Notes: generated by a model not told the origin, from the letters alone. A DNA stretch of 64,000 nucleotides from Eulemur rufifrons (GCF_041146395.1 NC_090990.1:46448001-46512000); one strand, 5' to 3'. Shown: positions 31,441 to 42,880, numbered from the stretch's first letter. Numbers and translations are program-made.

Positions 31441-32640
31441 TGAAATAAAATCATGACAGCTCTGCCTCCAAAGCCCACATATTCTTTCCATGATAATGAT
31501 CATTTTCTTCTCTGTTTGACTGTTTATATATTGTCTCATTCCAAAAAGGATAAGCGATGACTTTCACAAATTCAGTAAGTACTATGGTGAATATGAATCC
31601 CAGTCTAAACATTCAGGTATGCAAGAAATATTATATTTCTTTCCTTTTCTATAAATCAAACTTAATTTCTAATCCAAGCCTACTCCTACTGGGTAGGTAG
31701 GAAATTCAGCCTCAGCCATTTGGGGGGTTCCCACCTTCACATTAATACAAAAGCTCCAGGATTCTACATAGCCCCAAGGCATGGAGGAGACCTTTGATGC
31801 TCAGTGACCTGGTCATAAGGAGATTGTGCCAGTCCCCATAGCACTGATTGCTCTGCTGATGCCAAGTCATGCTCGCTTTTCAGTGTCCTCAGCCAGCGTA
31901 TGAGCTTGCCACCATCCTGCCTGGGTTCTTGAGACTTTGCTAGAGCTCTGCCTCCCTTTGCTCTCTCTAAATCCAAAGAGACTCTGGGAATCCCTTGTCA
32001 ATCTGGGGGAAATTCCCCTCTTTTCAAGTTTCTCTCAGAAGTCCTTTTTCTCCATCCAAGAATATTAGCTCCACCTCCTTAAAGGTTTTAGATGTTTCTA
32101 AACAAACCTAGAAAAGGAAGTCAACGATAATTTCATAAGCCCTGAAGCAAGACAGCTCAGAGTCTACAAGCTATTTTCATTGAAGCTGAAAAAAACTGAA
32201 AAATTAACATATCAGAAATGGTCTTGTTCAGATATCATGATCTTTTTCATATGTAAAGAATTCATGGTGAAGGACCATGAATGTAAAGAATTCATGGTGA
32301 AGGACATAAAATTTAAAACTAGCCAGAAAGTTAATGCTTTGAAAACTGTAAACATTTTCCAAAGTTCAGACTATAACTTTAGCTCTGATCTATCTAGTGA
32401 CCAAAGCAAAAATGGACACGCAAACCAAAAATATTACAACTGTTTATGGCATCTACTAAAGAAAACACATCTGTTTTTCAAGAGCAAGATGATTTTACCT
32501 GTTCCTGGAACTGGAGGATGATTTCTCCACTAGATCCTTCTAAAGGGAACACTGCATGATGTAGGCACTATCCCTACAGTAAAGTGTTTTCCCAGATTGT
32601 TTCTTAAAACAATATAGGCACCAGAGATACAAAAAAAAAA
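31441..32640. other. No gene seen; holds a 30-bp tandem duplication
   Basis: Single-copy looking DNA. The only structure I see is the duplicated 30-bp unit at 32251-32305 (see its own entry) and a short A run just before the Alu. Confidence 0.45.
32251..32305 (+). repeat. Two-copy tandem repeat, period 30
   Basis: The 25 bases at 32251-32275 recur exactly at 32281-32305 (both begin ATGTAAAGAATTC). The period is a multiple of three and lies inside a 113-codon open frame (32180-32521), so the predicted peptide repeats KEFMVKD. The frame has no other coding sign. Confidence 0.9.
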
Positions 32641-32645
32641 CTCAG

Positions 32646-32936
32646 GGCTGGGGGCCATGGCTCACGCTTGTAATCTTAGCATTCTGAGAGGCCGAGGCCA
32701 AAGAATCACTTGAGCTCAGGAGTTCGAGACCAGCCTGAGCAAGAGTGAGACTCCATCTCTATTAAAAATAGAAGAATTATCTGGGCGTGGTGGTGCGTAC
32801 CTGTAGTCCCAGCTACACAGGAGGCTGAGGCAGGAGGATAGCTTGAGCCCAGGAGTTTGAGGTTGCTGTGAGCTAGGCTGATGCCATGGCACTCAAACTT
32901 GGGCAACAGAGCAAGACTCTGTCTCAAAAAAGAAAA
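32646..32936 (+). mobile_element. Alu (plus), lemur type
   Basis: Dimeric Alu with the 'gctaggctgatgccatggcac' segment characteristic of strepsirrhine Alus and a short A tail ('aaaaaagaaaa'). No confident TSD because both flanks are A-rich. Confidence 0.9.
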
Positions 32937-32939
32937 CCC

Positions 32940-33240
32940 TCAAAAACAGCTCCTGGACTCACTGTGCCCTGGGTCTAGTCAGGGACACAGATAAACAAAT
33001 AATTGCCACATGCTATTAAAGTACCATCATGGAGGTGTTGTACAAAGTGCAAAAGGAGCCCAGATGGGGCAAAGCAATGATGCAGAGGCAGGTCTTCAAG
33101 GGTGCATCAACATTCCTAGAAGAAGAAAGGATGGAAGGAGCCCAGCATCCAAGATCACAGGGGCTGGAATGAGGATGGAAAATGCTCAGGTCATAATAAG
33201 CAAAAAAGTACAATCTCATATTTAGAACAAACTTATACAA
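32940..33240 (+). repeat. Possible L2 fragment
   Basis: Shows the L2-like 'gggacacagataaacaaata' and 'caaagtgcaaaaggagccca' blocks. Too diverged for certainty. Confidence 0.35.
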
Positions 33241-33963
33241 AATGCCAAAAGGAAGTACACTACTATTATTAGTTGTTGCCTTTGTCAATTTGGGTTGCTA
33301 TAACAGAATACCATATAGCGAGTGGCTTATAGACAATAGAAATTTATTTCTCACAGTTCCAAGGCTGGGAAGTCCAAGATCAAGGTACCAGCAGATTTGG
33401 TATCTAATGAGGGATGGCTTCCTAATTCATAGATGCCATCTTCTCATTGTAACCTCACATGGTAGAAGGGGCAACGGTGCTAATCTCATCTGCCTGAATT
33501 ATCACAGGGGTGGGGAATCTGCAGCCTTAAGGCCACATGTGACCTTCTAGGTCCTTAAGGGCAGCCATTTGACTGAATCCAAATTTTACAGAACAAATCC
33601 TTTTATTTTTATTAATACTTCTTTGTCTTTTATATTTTTATTTTATTTTTAAAATGAACATATTTAAAATACCAAAGAATAAAATAAGTTTCAATGAAAT
33701 AATACTCCCAGATTGACTGGCATAATTAGTAAGCAATAAGGTCTAAGTTAATGGCTGCTACGCTCATGATTTAGTTCTAACGTCTTCCACCTGACTGGTG
33801 CCACTACCACACGAGGCTGGTTGGGAGAGTTAATGGGAGTCAAGTATGCCAGTCTGTTATCAGCTTCTGACTATGGTGCACTGTGTTTCTGTTTGAAGTG
33901 GAATTTGTGAATAGATGAACAGCTCAACAGTATTTTTTAATTCCATCTGCTTAACAGCCCATC

Positions 33964-35905
33964 ATGTCAAAAAAGACCAAGAGAATGCTGAAGAAAGAAA
34001 ACATTTTTTAATGAGGATTGGGAATTGCAATATTATCTTGTTTCTGCTAAAGATAAGATGATTTGCTTGCTTTGTGATACTGCAATATTAACATTAAAGA
34101 AATCCAAATGCTCATCGTCATTATGACACTGATAAGGACCACAAATATTTTAAATTAGAGGGAGAGGTGCAAAACGTTATATTGCAAAAATTAAAAGGTG
34201 AAAAGCAAAAGCAAAGACAGTTCTCTCAAGCAGCAATAAGGCCCAGAAATAATGCCACTGAAGTTACTTATAAAGTAGTTTGTATACTCAGGGAAAAAAG
34301 GGAAACCATTTGGTGATATAGAAATTGTGAAAGAATGCATTGTTGAAGTTGTAGGCTGTTTAGACCCTGACAATGTTTCAAAGTACAAACAACTGCCTCT
34401 TTCAAGAAGAACTATTAATATAACTGATCGGCAGCATGAATTAGCCTTCAACTTAACAGAACATCATACAATATTTCAACAGGAAAATATATATTATTCA
34501 ATCATTTTGAATGAATCAACTGATACTACTGACTTGGTACAGGTTTTATACTTCACTTAGGTCATAACAAAAGATTTTCTTTGCTATGAAGAGTTACTTG
34601 CTTTGGGCACTCTGGCACACAGAACACAGGGAATAGATATCTTCAACAACCTTCAAGATAAGTGTGTGAGCTAGTGCTACATTTGGTAAATTTAGTGAGT
34701 GTATGTACAGATGGTGCACCTTCCACGACAGGAAAACACTAAGGGTTTATTGCACAGATAAAAAAATGTATTAACAGATCCAGTTGCTCTCATTTCTTTT
34801 CATTGTATCTTTGTTTTGTTTTGTTTTGCTTTTTGATTTATTTTTTTCCTTTTTAAAATTTCAGAATATTATGCGGTACAAACATTTTGGGTACATATAT
34901 TGCCTTTGCATCACCCAAGCCAGAGCTACAAGCATGCCCATCCCCATCAGCAAAATCTCTGTGCTAAAGCTACTATTGGAAGTGACACTTTACAATAAGT
35001 TATAAGTATTGTTAACTATATTTGTGCAAATGGAACATAACATCATCAGTTTTGTAACAGGCTAACGTTGAACAATGAGGTATTCAGTGTGAATTTGCTG
35101 TATCCTTCTATTAATAAAATGTGTTGGCTATCAGAGAGACAAGTATTAGCTGAAAACTTATCTCTGCAAGAACAGAGATCTTATGAAGAACAGAATCAGC
35201 AATGTGAATTATTGAAAGAAGATTTCTATAGGAATACAGCATTTCTGTGTGATATCATGTTAAATCAAAATGACTTGAATATTTCTTTGCAAGGTAAAAC
35301 TAAGTCTATATATGATATGTGGCCCAAAATTCAAGCATTTTGGAAAAAAGCTATCTATTTTCAAAACACTCTTCTTCAAAAGGAAATTTTGGATGAACAT
35401 TTTCCCCAGTTAGCAAAGGTCATTGTTGAGCAGGATGATAAATGTGAATCATTTGAAGAATACGCAGCTGTTATAGACCTATTAATTAGAGAATACAATG
35501 AAAGGTTCACTGACTTGGAGAATCACGACATCACACTCAAATTAGCATTTCAGCCTCAACTAGTTGATATCACCTAAAGAACTACAGAAGGAATTGATTG
35601 AGCTCTCAGTAGATGACATTTTAAACTCATTGTCTGAGGCTAAGAAAGATCCAATTGCAATATGGAAAAATACAGTAGAATACCCACACCCTAGCAACAT
35701 GCCTGAAAAAAATGCTTTATTGCTTTTCAATCACTTATTGCTGCGAATCTATATTCTCCTACCTAACCAAAATCAGGACGCCTTTAAGGTGACAAATGAC
35801 TGATACCCATCTAGAGGATCAACTGAAACTGTGGACCTCCATGCTGTAACCAAATATTCAAATGCTTTCCAAGAAAAAGCAGACACAACAAACTCTTAAC
35901 AAAGG
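33964..35905 (+). pseudogene. hAT-Charlie transposase pseudogene (GTF2IRD2-like)
   Basis: Starts at ATG 33964 (MSKKTKRMLKKE), then goes out of frame near 34008. A BED-type zinc-finger half follows (NEDWELQYYLVSAKDK, then CLLC). Recognisable transposase blocks occur in shifting frames: 34327-34560 (ESTDTTDL, the hAT catalytic-core start), 35068-35577 (a NDLNISLQGK block and EHFPQLAKV) and 35564-35905. An L1 stub at 34814-34954 interrupts it. By recall, the blocks with 'FLCDIM', 'NDLNISLQGK' and 'SMYD-like' spacing resemble the domesticated transposase part of GTF2IRD2, which came from a Charlie8-type element. Several stops and frameshifts make it inactive. This is an independent copy of the transposon, not GTF2IRD2 itself; no TFII-I repeats are seen. 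Confidence 0.8.
34814..34954 (-). mobile_element. Short L1 3' stub inside the hAT element
   Basis: Begins with a T-rich tail, then 'ttcagaatattatgcggtac', the L1 3' UTR end seen also at 43440. The flanking 7-mers ATCTTTG (34807-34813) and ATCTCTG (34955-34961) fit a short target duplication. Without it the transposase frame rejoins in order. Confidence 0.75.
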
Positions 35906-36188
35906 TTAGTTAACTTTAAAATTAACAAATAGTTTTCATTTTTTGAAATTATTAGGTACATAGTAGTTAGATTTTTACAAAATGATGTATATTTTTAAGT
36001 ATACTTAATTGAAGTTTCTTGAATGCAGCCTTATTTGATTACAGCTAAATTAATGTGGACTTCCAACATGAAAATGTCCCCTACCCTTGACCTATCACCT
36101 CCCAAAGCCTCCACCTCCAAATACCACCACTTTGAAGATTTTCAATGTATGAACTTGGGCAGGGGGGACAAAAATTCAATCCCTAGCA

Positions 36189-36565
36189 GCTGTTATTTCT
36201 AGGAGATCATATCATAGGTGATTTTTATATTTTGCCTTCAGCTTTTCTACATTTTCAATTTTTATGAAGAAAAACTTAGCAACCAGTTTTGGTTGTAACA
36301 GAGCTACATAAAAGTAGCTTGTAGTTTTTGTCACATGCAAAGTTTTCCAGAATCAAATGATAGGAGGTCTGGGATTAGCTTCGAAACAATGTGTGACAGA
36401 GGAAAAGTAAGTGGACAGAGGCATAAATGAGCCAAGACTGGCCATGAGTTGCTAATTGTTTAAACCAAATAATTGAGGGGTACATGGGGATTTACTACAT
36501 TATTTTCTAATAAACTATCCTTTAAATTGTCTACAATAAAAACCTGAGAAAACAAACAAATAGAT
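36189..36565. other. No gene or clear repeat seen
   Basis: AT-rich single-copy looking DNA. Nothing annotatable. Confidence 0.45.
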
Positions 36566-36569
36566 AAGG

Positions 36570-36745
36570 ACAGTGACCTTGGCCATTAGACACTCTCTGC
36601 TTCAGTTTGCTCAATTGCAAAATGAGAATAATAACGCCCACCTCATAAGATAGTTGTGAGGATTAAATGCATTAACATGTATAAAATACTCATAATAGTG
36701 CCTGACACTTAAGTTAAAATTTATAATTATTATTATGATTGCTAA
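36570..36745 (+). repeat. MIR (plus)
   Basis: Forward MIR with 'cagtgaccttggcc', 'gcttcagtttgctcaattgc', 'aaaatgagaataataac', 'gttgtgaggattaaatgca' and 'agtgcctgacac' in order. Confidence 0.85.
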
Positions 36746-38375
36746 GCCAGGGGCACAATGGCTTCCTCAATATCCTAGTTCCTGCCATCTTTCTGCTCTG
36801 CCATCTCAGGTGTGCCAACAGCTGTCATGGATATGTGATGTTGATGCTGCTCTAGGTATCACCTCATTCCATAGCCCTATCCAGAAGCAGAAAATAGGTG
36901 AGTCTCTCATTTTTTGTGTCACCTTTTAAGACTCAGGCAACTTTCCAAGAAGTCCCCTAGCAGGCTTCCCTTTAGTTCTCATTGGTCAGGATTGCGTCAC
37001 ATACCCATGCCTAAATGAACCACTTGCAGGGGATACATCTATAGGTTGGCTGAGGACTAATCAAAACCTAAACACTACAGCTTTGTGGGGACTCCAAAGC
37101 ATATGATATACAAGTGCCCAAAGGAAGAAAGATCATGGTTCTGTTAGGAAGAAAGAAAGTGAGAAAGTGGCTAATGAGCAGTCAACCAATAGCAGCTCCT
37201 TCTGGTATGTTAGACAACAGTGTGTAATTCTGTGTGACCGGTGCATTGAGATAAAGTAGGAACAGGAGGAGAGATGATGGCAGAACAGGTGGATTGGGAT
37301 CAGACAGGGAAACATCAGGCAGAGGACATGCATTTTTTCCTGTAAGCAGTGGAGAGCCATGAAGACTGAGGTACACAAGTTAAGGAAAGCATAATACAGA
37401 TATGCGAAAAAACATCCCTCATTTTAACCAAGAATTTTCCTAAAGATGGTGTGTTTCCTATGCAAATTATATGTATATCATATGCAAATATACTTATTGC
37501 TCCCTCAAATATTTTACACACCTAGATGTGGTCTTTAATAAACAAAAATCCATTGATTGTCCTTAAGATTCTTAAGAAAAAATTCTCGGTACAGATAATT
37601 GACTCAGCAAAGGTATCTGTAAGTGGGGAAGCCAACTAATCTTGGATTAGATATTTATGTCTTAATTTGTTTTCCACTGGCTAAGACCTTTTGTTTAGCT
37701 TCTGTACTTAGTTCCTTTATGGTTTGCCTTCAAGGAGCTGGTGAATATCCACAGCCCTCACCACAGTGTCTACCCTCAGTGCTGAATGTAATTATCCCTG
37801 AGTGAATATGAATTCCACATGAGTCTTTTGAAGGCAGCAAAGCCTTTTAAGGTATTATTTAATTACAAGTGAGAAAATGCATTATTTGATTCATTAAAGA
37901 AGACCACAATGCAAAGACGCTGACTTCAAGCTGATGAAAACTTTTCAAACTAACATAATGAGAAGCCTCATCATCGGGGGGTGGGGGGAAGGCTGCAAAT
38001 GGGTGATGAAATGCAAATGGGTCAGGAAAGAGAAATTAGGAAATGTGCTCGTCACACATGAGACTTTCTAGTATATTTCCGAACAAGAAACCTTGGTTTC
38101 AGCCAGATCTTAGTCGAAAAACGAAGATCATGACTTTTGTTTCCATGAAAGCCAAGTAGGTCCTGTTCCTTCATTGGCAGAAATAATATAGAATAAATTC
38201 CCATGTTTCCAGTATGTTTAAGGATGGGGATGTTCTCCTTGCATAAGTTAGGTACATACAAATATGTTGAATGAATAAATAGTACCAACTCTGATTTCAG
38301 CCAAATCCCAAGTCTAATCAACTGAAAATCATTGTATATTTTACATGGATCACTAGTTTGTATTCTTCTTGTTAT
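36746..38375. other. No gene seen; unassigned DNA
   Basis: About 1.6 kb without recognisable repeat. Short frames (37133-37521 minus, 38052-38321 minus) have no domain. Confidence 0.45.
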
Positions 38376-38689
38376 TCATTCATTTATTCAACAAATTTTT
38401 ATCTGGAGCCTCCATATAGCAGTTACTGTTCTAGGCACTGGGAACACAGCAGTGAATAAAACAGGCAAAAAATAAAAAAAACCCCTCTGTTCCCTTGGAG
38501 TTTATATTCTAATGAGGGATGATATAAAATAACCAACATAAGTACCATATATAGACCATGTTAGATGCTAAAAATATAAATAAAGTAGGTAAGGGAAATA
38601 AAAGGATTGGAAAGTGGTCAAGAAGACTTGTAATTTTTGATAGCATGACTGGGGAAGGTCTCAGATGGTAACCATTAACATTATAGTAC

Positions 38690-39010
38690 CCTCATCAATA
38701 TTTCTGGTTCTTCTGGATACATGATAGGATTATATTTTCTCCCTGCATTGGAAGGAGAGATGCCCTGTGACTTGCTTTGGCTGATGAAATATGAGTAGAA
38801 GTGATGTTTGCTGCTTTGGCATGGAAGCTTTAAGAGCTGGTATATGATCATCATACTTTTTCTTTCTCTCAGCCACAGCAATGTTCTGTCAGCTTGGCAC
38901 CTGACGTGAGAACACCATGGAGCAGAAAAAAAAATGAACATGATTATGAATTATTCTAAACTACTGAGATTTGGGAGTTGCTTGTTACTGCAGCATAACC
39001 CAGGCCATCC
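38690..39010 (+). repeat. Old LTR/MER-class repeat
   Basis: Contains 'cctgtgacttgctttggctg' and, near its end, 'aaactactgagatttgggag' followed by 'ttgttactgcagcataaccc', an end I associate with MLT1-type LTRs. The family is not assigned with certainty. Confidence 0.45.
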
Positions 39011-39537
39011 TGTCTGAATGGACTGCAATGACAATTAACTGGAGACATGCAGTAAGTGGGAAAGTAGAAATGTGGCTATCCAGGGAGGAATACTCCCAGT
39101 AGGGGTAATGGTAAGTGCAAAGGCCTCAACGTGAGAGTCTGCTTGGCATTTTAGAGTCAAATGAATGAGGAAAACAGTAGTAGAAGATGCAGTCTGAGAA
39201 GTGATGAAACTTCCAGATCGTGTAGGATCTTGTGTACCATTGTAATAAGGGCTTTGACTTTTTCTCTAAGTGGGATATGAAGTCATTCAAAGAGGACTAA
39301 CATGATCTGAGCTAAATTTTTAAAAATACGTTGGTCGTTGGGTTGAGAATAAACTGAGATAAGGGCAAGATAAGAGCAGAGAGAACAATAAGGAGGCTAT
39401 TTCTATAAATCCAGGTGAGAGTTGAGAGTTGCTTGAACCCGGCTAGTTGCAGTGGAGGTGGTATGAAATGGTTGGATTCTGGATATATACTTTTATGTAA
39501 AGCCAATAGGATTTGCTGATAGATCAGACATGGGTTG

Positions 39538-39908
39538 TGTCTTGGTCTGTCCCTGCTGCTATAACAAAATACCTGAAGCTGAGTAATTTATAAAAAACAG
39601 AAGTTTATTTCTCACAGTTCTGGAGGCTGGAAGTCCAAGGTGCCAGCAGGTTCAGTGTCTGGTGAGGGCTGCTCTCTGCTTCTAAGATGGCACCTTCTTG
39701 CTATGTCTTCCTCTTGGGACACTGTGTTCTCACAGGGCAGAAGAGATGGAAGGGCAAAGGGTTCCAGCTTGTTCCCTTCAGCCCTTTCATAAGTCACTAC
39801 TCTCATACATGATGGCAGAGCCTTCTAAAGCCCCACCTCTTAATACTGTTGCATTGGGGATCAAGTTTCAACATGGCTTTGGGAGGGACACAAACTTAAA
39901 CCTTAGCA
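39538..39908 (-). mobile_element. MaLR-type solo LTR with 5-bp TSD
   Basis: A reverse-orientation LTR bounded by TG...CA on its own strand. It has a perfect 5-bp target duplication, GGTTG, at 39533-39537 and 39909-39913, as expected for LTR elements. Diagnostic blocks: 'gctataacaaaatacctgaa', 'acagttctggaggctggaag', 'ctaaagccccacctcttaat'. Retrovirus-like in origin; no internal region. Confidence 0.9.
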
Positions 39909-40334
39909 GGTTGGAAGAAAAAGACTGGACTCAAGGATGATGCCAAGGTTTTTGCTTTAAGTAAATGGAACTATAGAGCTGCTAGTTATTGAAATGGAGG
40001 AGACTGTGGGAGGAACTGGTTTGTTAGGGGAAGCTCAGGACCTGAGTTTTGGACAGTGTTAAGTTTAGGATGCTCATGAAGATTTCCAGACGGAGACATT
40101 GAGTATACAAGAGGTCCATGATGGAGACATAAATTTGGGAGCCATTAGTGTATAGATAGTATTTGAAATCATTAAACTCAATGACAGCACCAAGGGGAAA
40201 AGTATACAGAGAAAAGTCTAAGGATTGAATTTCTTAAATGAATGTTAAGAGATCAGGGAGAAGAGGAGAAACAGCATATATACTGAGAAAGAGCTCCCAA
40301 TGGGATAGTAGAAGAAACAAAACAAAATAAAACA

Positions 40335-40543
40335 GGCCCCACATGGTGGCATGTGCCCGTAGTCTCAGCCACTCCGGAGGTTGAGGCAGGAGCGTTCCTT
40401 GAGTTCCAGAGTTCTAAGCTATAATACGCTATGCTAATCAGGTGCCCGCTCCCAAGAGGTCACCATACTGATGCCTCAAGCAATCCTCCCTCCTCAGCCT
40501 CCCAAAGTACTGGAATCACAGGCATGAGCCACAGCACCTGGGC
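40335..40543. repeat. 7SL/Alu inverted chimera
   Basis: 40335-40450 (plus) follows the 5' end of 7SL (SRP) RNA: 'gtggcatgtgcccgtagtct', 'ccggaggttgaggcagga', 'acgctatgctaatcaggtg'. It keeps the 7SL-specific part absent from Alu. 40451-40475 is 7SL again but inverted: read on the minus strand it is GGCATCAGTATGGTGACCTC (then TTGGG), the stretch normally just downstream. 40476-40543 (minus) is an Alu left arm. The three pieces form a head-to-head structure. It is upstream-flanked by an A-rich patch (40317-40332). Confidence 0.75.
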
Positions 40544-40559
40544 TGTAGCGCCAGGCCTC

Positions 40560-41204
40560 TTAGTTGAAAGTAACCTCAGTGACTTTCAATAACATTTGTA
40601 TAGACAAGTATAGAATTTTTAAATATTAATATTTCACACTAAGGAATCTATTCAAGTATTACATATTTCTAACATTTGCATGAATTTGGCCAATAGAGTG
40701 ACAGTCTTAGAACTCTAATTTAAATTGTGTAATCAAATTACATAATTTGATTTAGATTTGTGGTTTTAATTTGAAGGCTCACTAAGTTTATGTACTGTAT
40801 CAGAACATTTATGAGAACTACAGTTTCCCACATTTACAAGTTTAAGTTTTTAGACTTATAATGTTTTTTTTAATACTTACAAACGTTTTATTTATTAAGT
40901 CAGACAACTGAAACCCTTAAGAAAGGAATAAAATATATGAAATGTATAAATGCACTTTAAAATATTTGAAGATGTTTAATTAACCAAGTTTGCAAATGAA
41001 ACCAAACATTAGTCATAGGCCCCCTTAAAAGTGATTTTTAAAATATGCTGGACTTATCAATGGATCAGTAAGATTTAATGCTGAATTTACTCCGAGTTTT
41101 GAATTTCTAACTTTTATGAAAGAATATTAATTTTAAAAACCAAACTAAGCCTCGAATTAATCTGTCTGTGCACTTAAACTGGCCTGGAGGGTACCAAAAA
41201 AGTC
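40560..41204. other. AT-rich DNA, no gene seen
   Basis: Low-GC sequence with no recognisable repeat and no long frame. Confidence 0.45.
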
Positions 41205-41310
41205 TTATCAGCATAGATGAGGAAACCGAAGCAGACAGTTACTAAGTGGCAGAGCTGGGATTTGATCCCAAGTCTGCCAACTACAAAAACCCATGCTTTT
41301 CTCATCATTC
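41205..41310 (-). repeat. MIR fragment (minus)
   Basis: 'catagatgaggaaaccgaag', 'actaagtggcagagctggga', then the 'tttgatcccaagtctgccaa' region. Confidence 0.75.
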
Positions 41311-42080
41311 TTCATTGCTTTTCCCTGACAAATAATTAGACAACAGTAACATGCAATTAACATAAAACTTGAAAAGAAGAGTTCATTCTTCCTCCCATGT
41401 CCTGCAGTTCCCCAGGGCTGTAATTATGTCATTAGCCCACAGTACAGACTGAGGAGGAGTAGGTGTTTAAGGATTGGGCTGAATTAGTATGACTTTAATT
41501 ATAACACATCCTGGAAATGGCTTTTCTTACTAAATCCCTGACGTTGGCATGTGTATATATACTTTGCCAGTTTCTCATAAAATTAGAGTATAAATAGAAG
41601 AAATCCGATAACCTATGGCTGATTATTTAAACCATAAGTATGTTTGTTTTATAGATAAACTGAAGATTCCTGCCCTTCTTTTCCTTTAGATTAGTTCCGT
41701 GTGCCCCTAGGGAAGAGGGACTGCATGGAGGGGTGTTTCCCTTTAAACTAATGAAAACCAAAATCCAAATCCCCAAATAGATAAGATCTGATTATTCTCG
41801 TTAGTAGCCAGCACTGTTGAAGCTCCAATCAGGGCACCCAGCCCACTATCAGCGGCTGCACGGTGAAGATCCATCTAATTCGTGCAGAGCTGTTTTAAAT
41901 TCTCTGGCTACACTTTCTACAGCAGTGTCTGTCTCCCATTGTTTCTGCATTTTCTTTTAATAAGGAGGAAAGTCAGTTCTGAGGGACACAGTTGGTGGTC
42001 TTCTCAGTAGCCATTAAAGCCCTTTCTCTTTGCAAACAGATTCCCAGTTTTGTTCAGACAGGCAGCCCAGGGAAGAGCTG
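41311..42080. other. Unassigned DNA with homeodomain-like TAATTA sites
   Basis: No repeat seen. Several TAATTA/TTAATTAT motifs at 41410-41510 and a mixed-composition block at 41815-41930. It could be a conserved non-coding element, but I cannot test conservation. Confidence 0.3.
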
Positions 42081-42450
42081 TGATTATCCCATTGTTCTTC
42101 ACTATTGATTGGTAGGTGTAGAGGTGGAAATGTGACCTAGTTTGAGCCAGTGAAACATAGAGATAAGACTGTAGTGGTGGACAGCAGGCTTCTGGGAAAG
42201 AATTTCTACCAGATACGAGAGGGAGTGTTGTGAGGAGAAGTTCCTTGGGCTATGCCCTCCTTCCTGCTGGGATGTTGTCCTTTGAACAAGGATGCTTGGA
42301 GTTCAGTAGCTACTTTAAAACTGTAAAAGATAGAATTCCCGCTTATATCAACACTTGCCCAGAGGATATCAAAACTTACTATTGTGTTTCATTCAACTGG
42401 TTCTAAGCAGCAGTACTTGATGAAGGGCCTTGAACTCCAGATACTTACTG
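42081..42450 (+). repeat. Possible old MER/LTR-class repeat
   Basis: Contains 'gtgacctagtttgagccagt' and 'ggcttctgggaaagaatttc', a theme common in old mammalian interspersed repeats. Family not identified. Confidence 0.35.
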
Positions 42451-42880
42451 GACCTAACTGAAGACTCTTTGCTGAGCAGTGAGCAATGAGACTGGTTTTA
42501 ACCAGTCTCAGGGAGGCTTATAGACTTATTCTGCTCTATCCAGAGTACTAGTTTGTAAGCCTTTGTTATCCTAACCACCATAAACCACTCCTTCTCATGT
42601 AGCACTGAAAAATCCCTGTCTTTTTCCTTTCAAGAAACTTCTCAGTGCATTCCTTCACTGATACATGTTCCCTCTACTATTAATTTAATAAATTGTATTT
42701 TTCTAAAAACAAAAACAACAAAACTCTGGTGTCTTCATTTTATTTGCTCACGTAACCATAAGGGAACCACAGAGATGATTTTCCTGCTTCCTAACTTCAT
42801 GATGTTGTTGAATCAACCTTTAAACCATCCACTGCTAGCCTTCTTGCTAAATAAACCATAAATATCCTTATATTTTATGC

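Larger units (their letters stand above)
33505..36089 (+). mobile_element. hAT-Charlie DNA transposon, 2.6 kb
   Basis: Ends are CAGGGGTGGGGA on the left and, reverse-complemented, CAAGGGTAGGGGA on the right, the Charlie-type inverted repeats. An 8-bp target duplication is visible as AATTATCA (33497-33504) and ACCTATCA (36090-36097), 6 of 8 identical. Removing it restores a continuous MaLR LTR. It encodes a decayed BED-finger transposase on the plus strand and carries an L1 stub at 34814-34954. The terminal region and transposase are closest, from memory, to Charlie8-type elements. Confidence 0.88.
33283..36188 (-). mobile_element. MaLR-type LTR (minus) split by a hAT transposon
   Basis: Left part 33283-33504 and right part 36090-36188 together make one reverse-orientation MLT1/MST-like LTR ('gggttgctataacagaatacc ... 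agtccaagatcaaggtacca' on the left; 'cacctcccaaagcctccacc' and a terminal 'ccctagca' on the right). The whole hAT element lies between. Flanking 5-mers (GCCTT/GCTGT) match only loosely. Retrovirus-like in origin; no internal genes. Confidence 0.82.
38376..40290 (+). repeat. L2 LINE fragments, interrupted
   Basis: A run of L2-like pieces: 'attcatttattcaacaaatt ... tgttctaggcactgggaaca' at 38376-38660, 'gtgtaccattgtaataaggg' at about 39230-39320 and 'gatgatgccaaggtttttgc' at about 39935-40290. They are split by an older LTR/MER-like repeat at about 38690-39010 and by the solo LTR at 39538-39908. Assignment is by recall. Confidence 0.5.

Noticed and set aside
34327..34560. Host GTF2IRD2 gene
   Set aside because: Stops, frameshifts and intact hAT ends show a transposon copy. 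No TFII-I repeat region or introns were seen.
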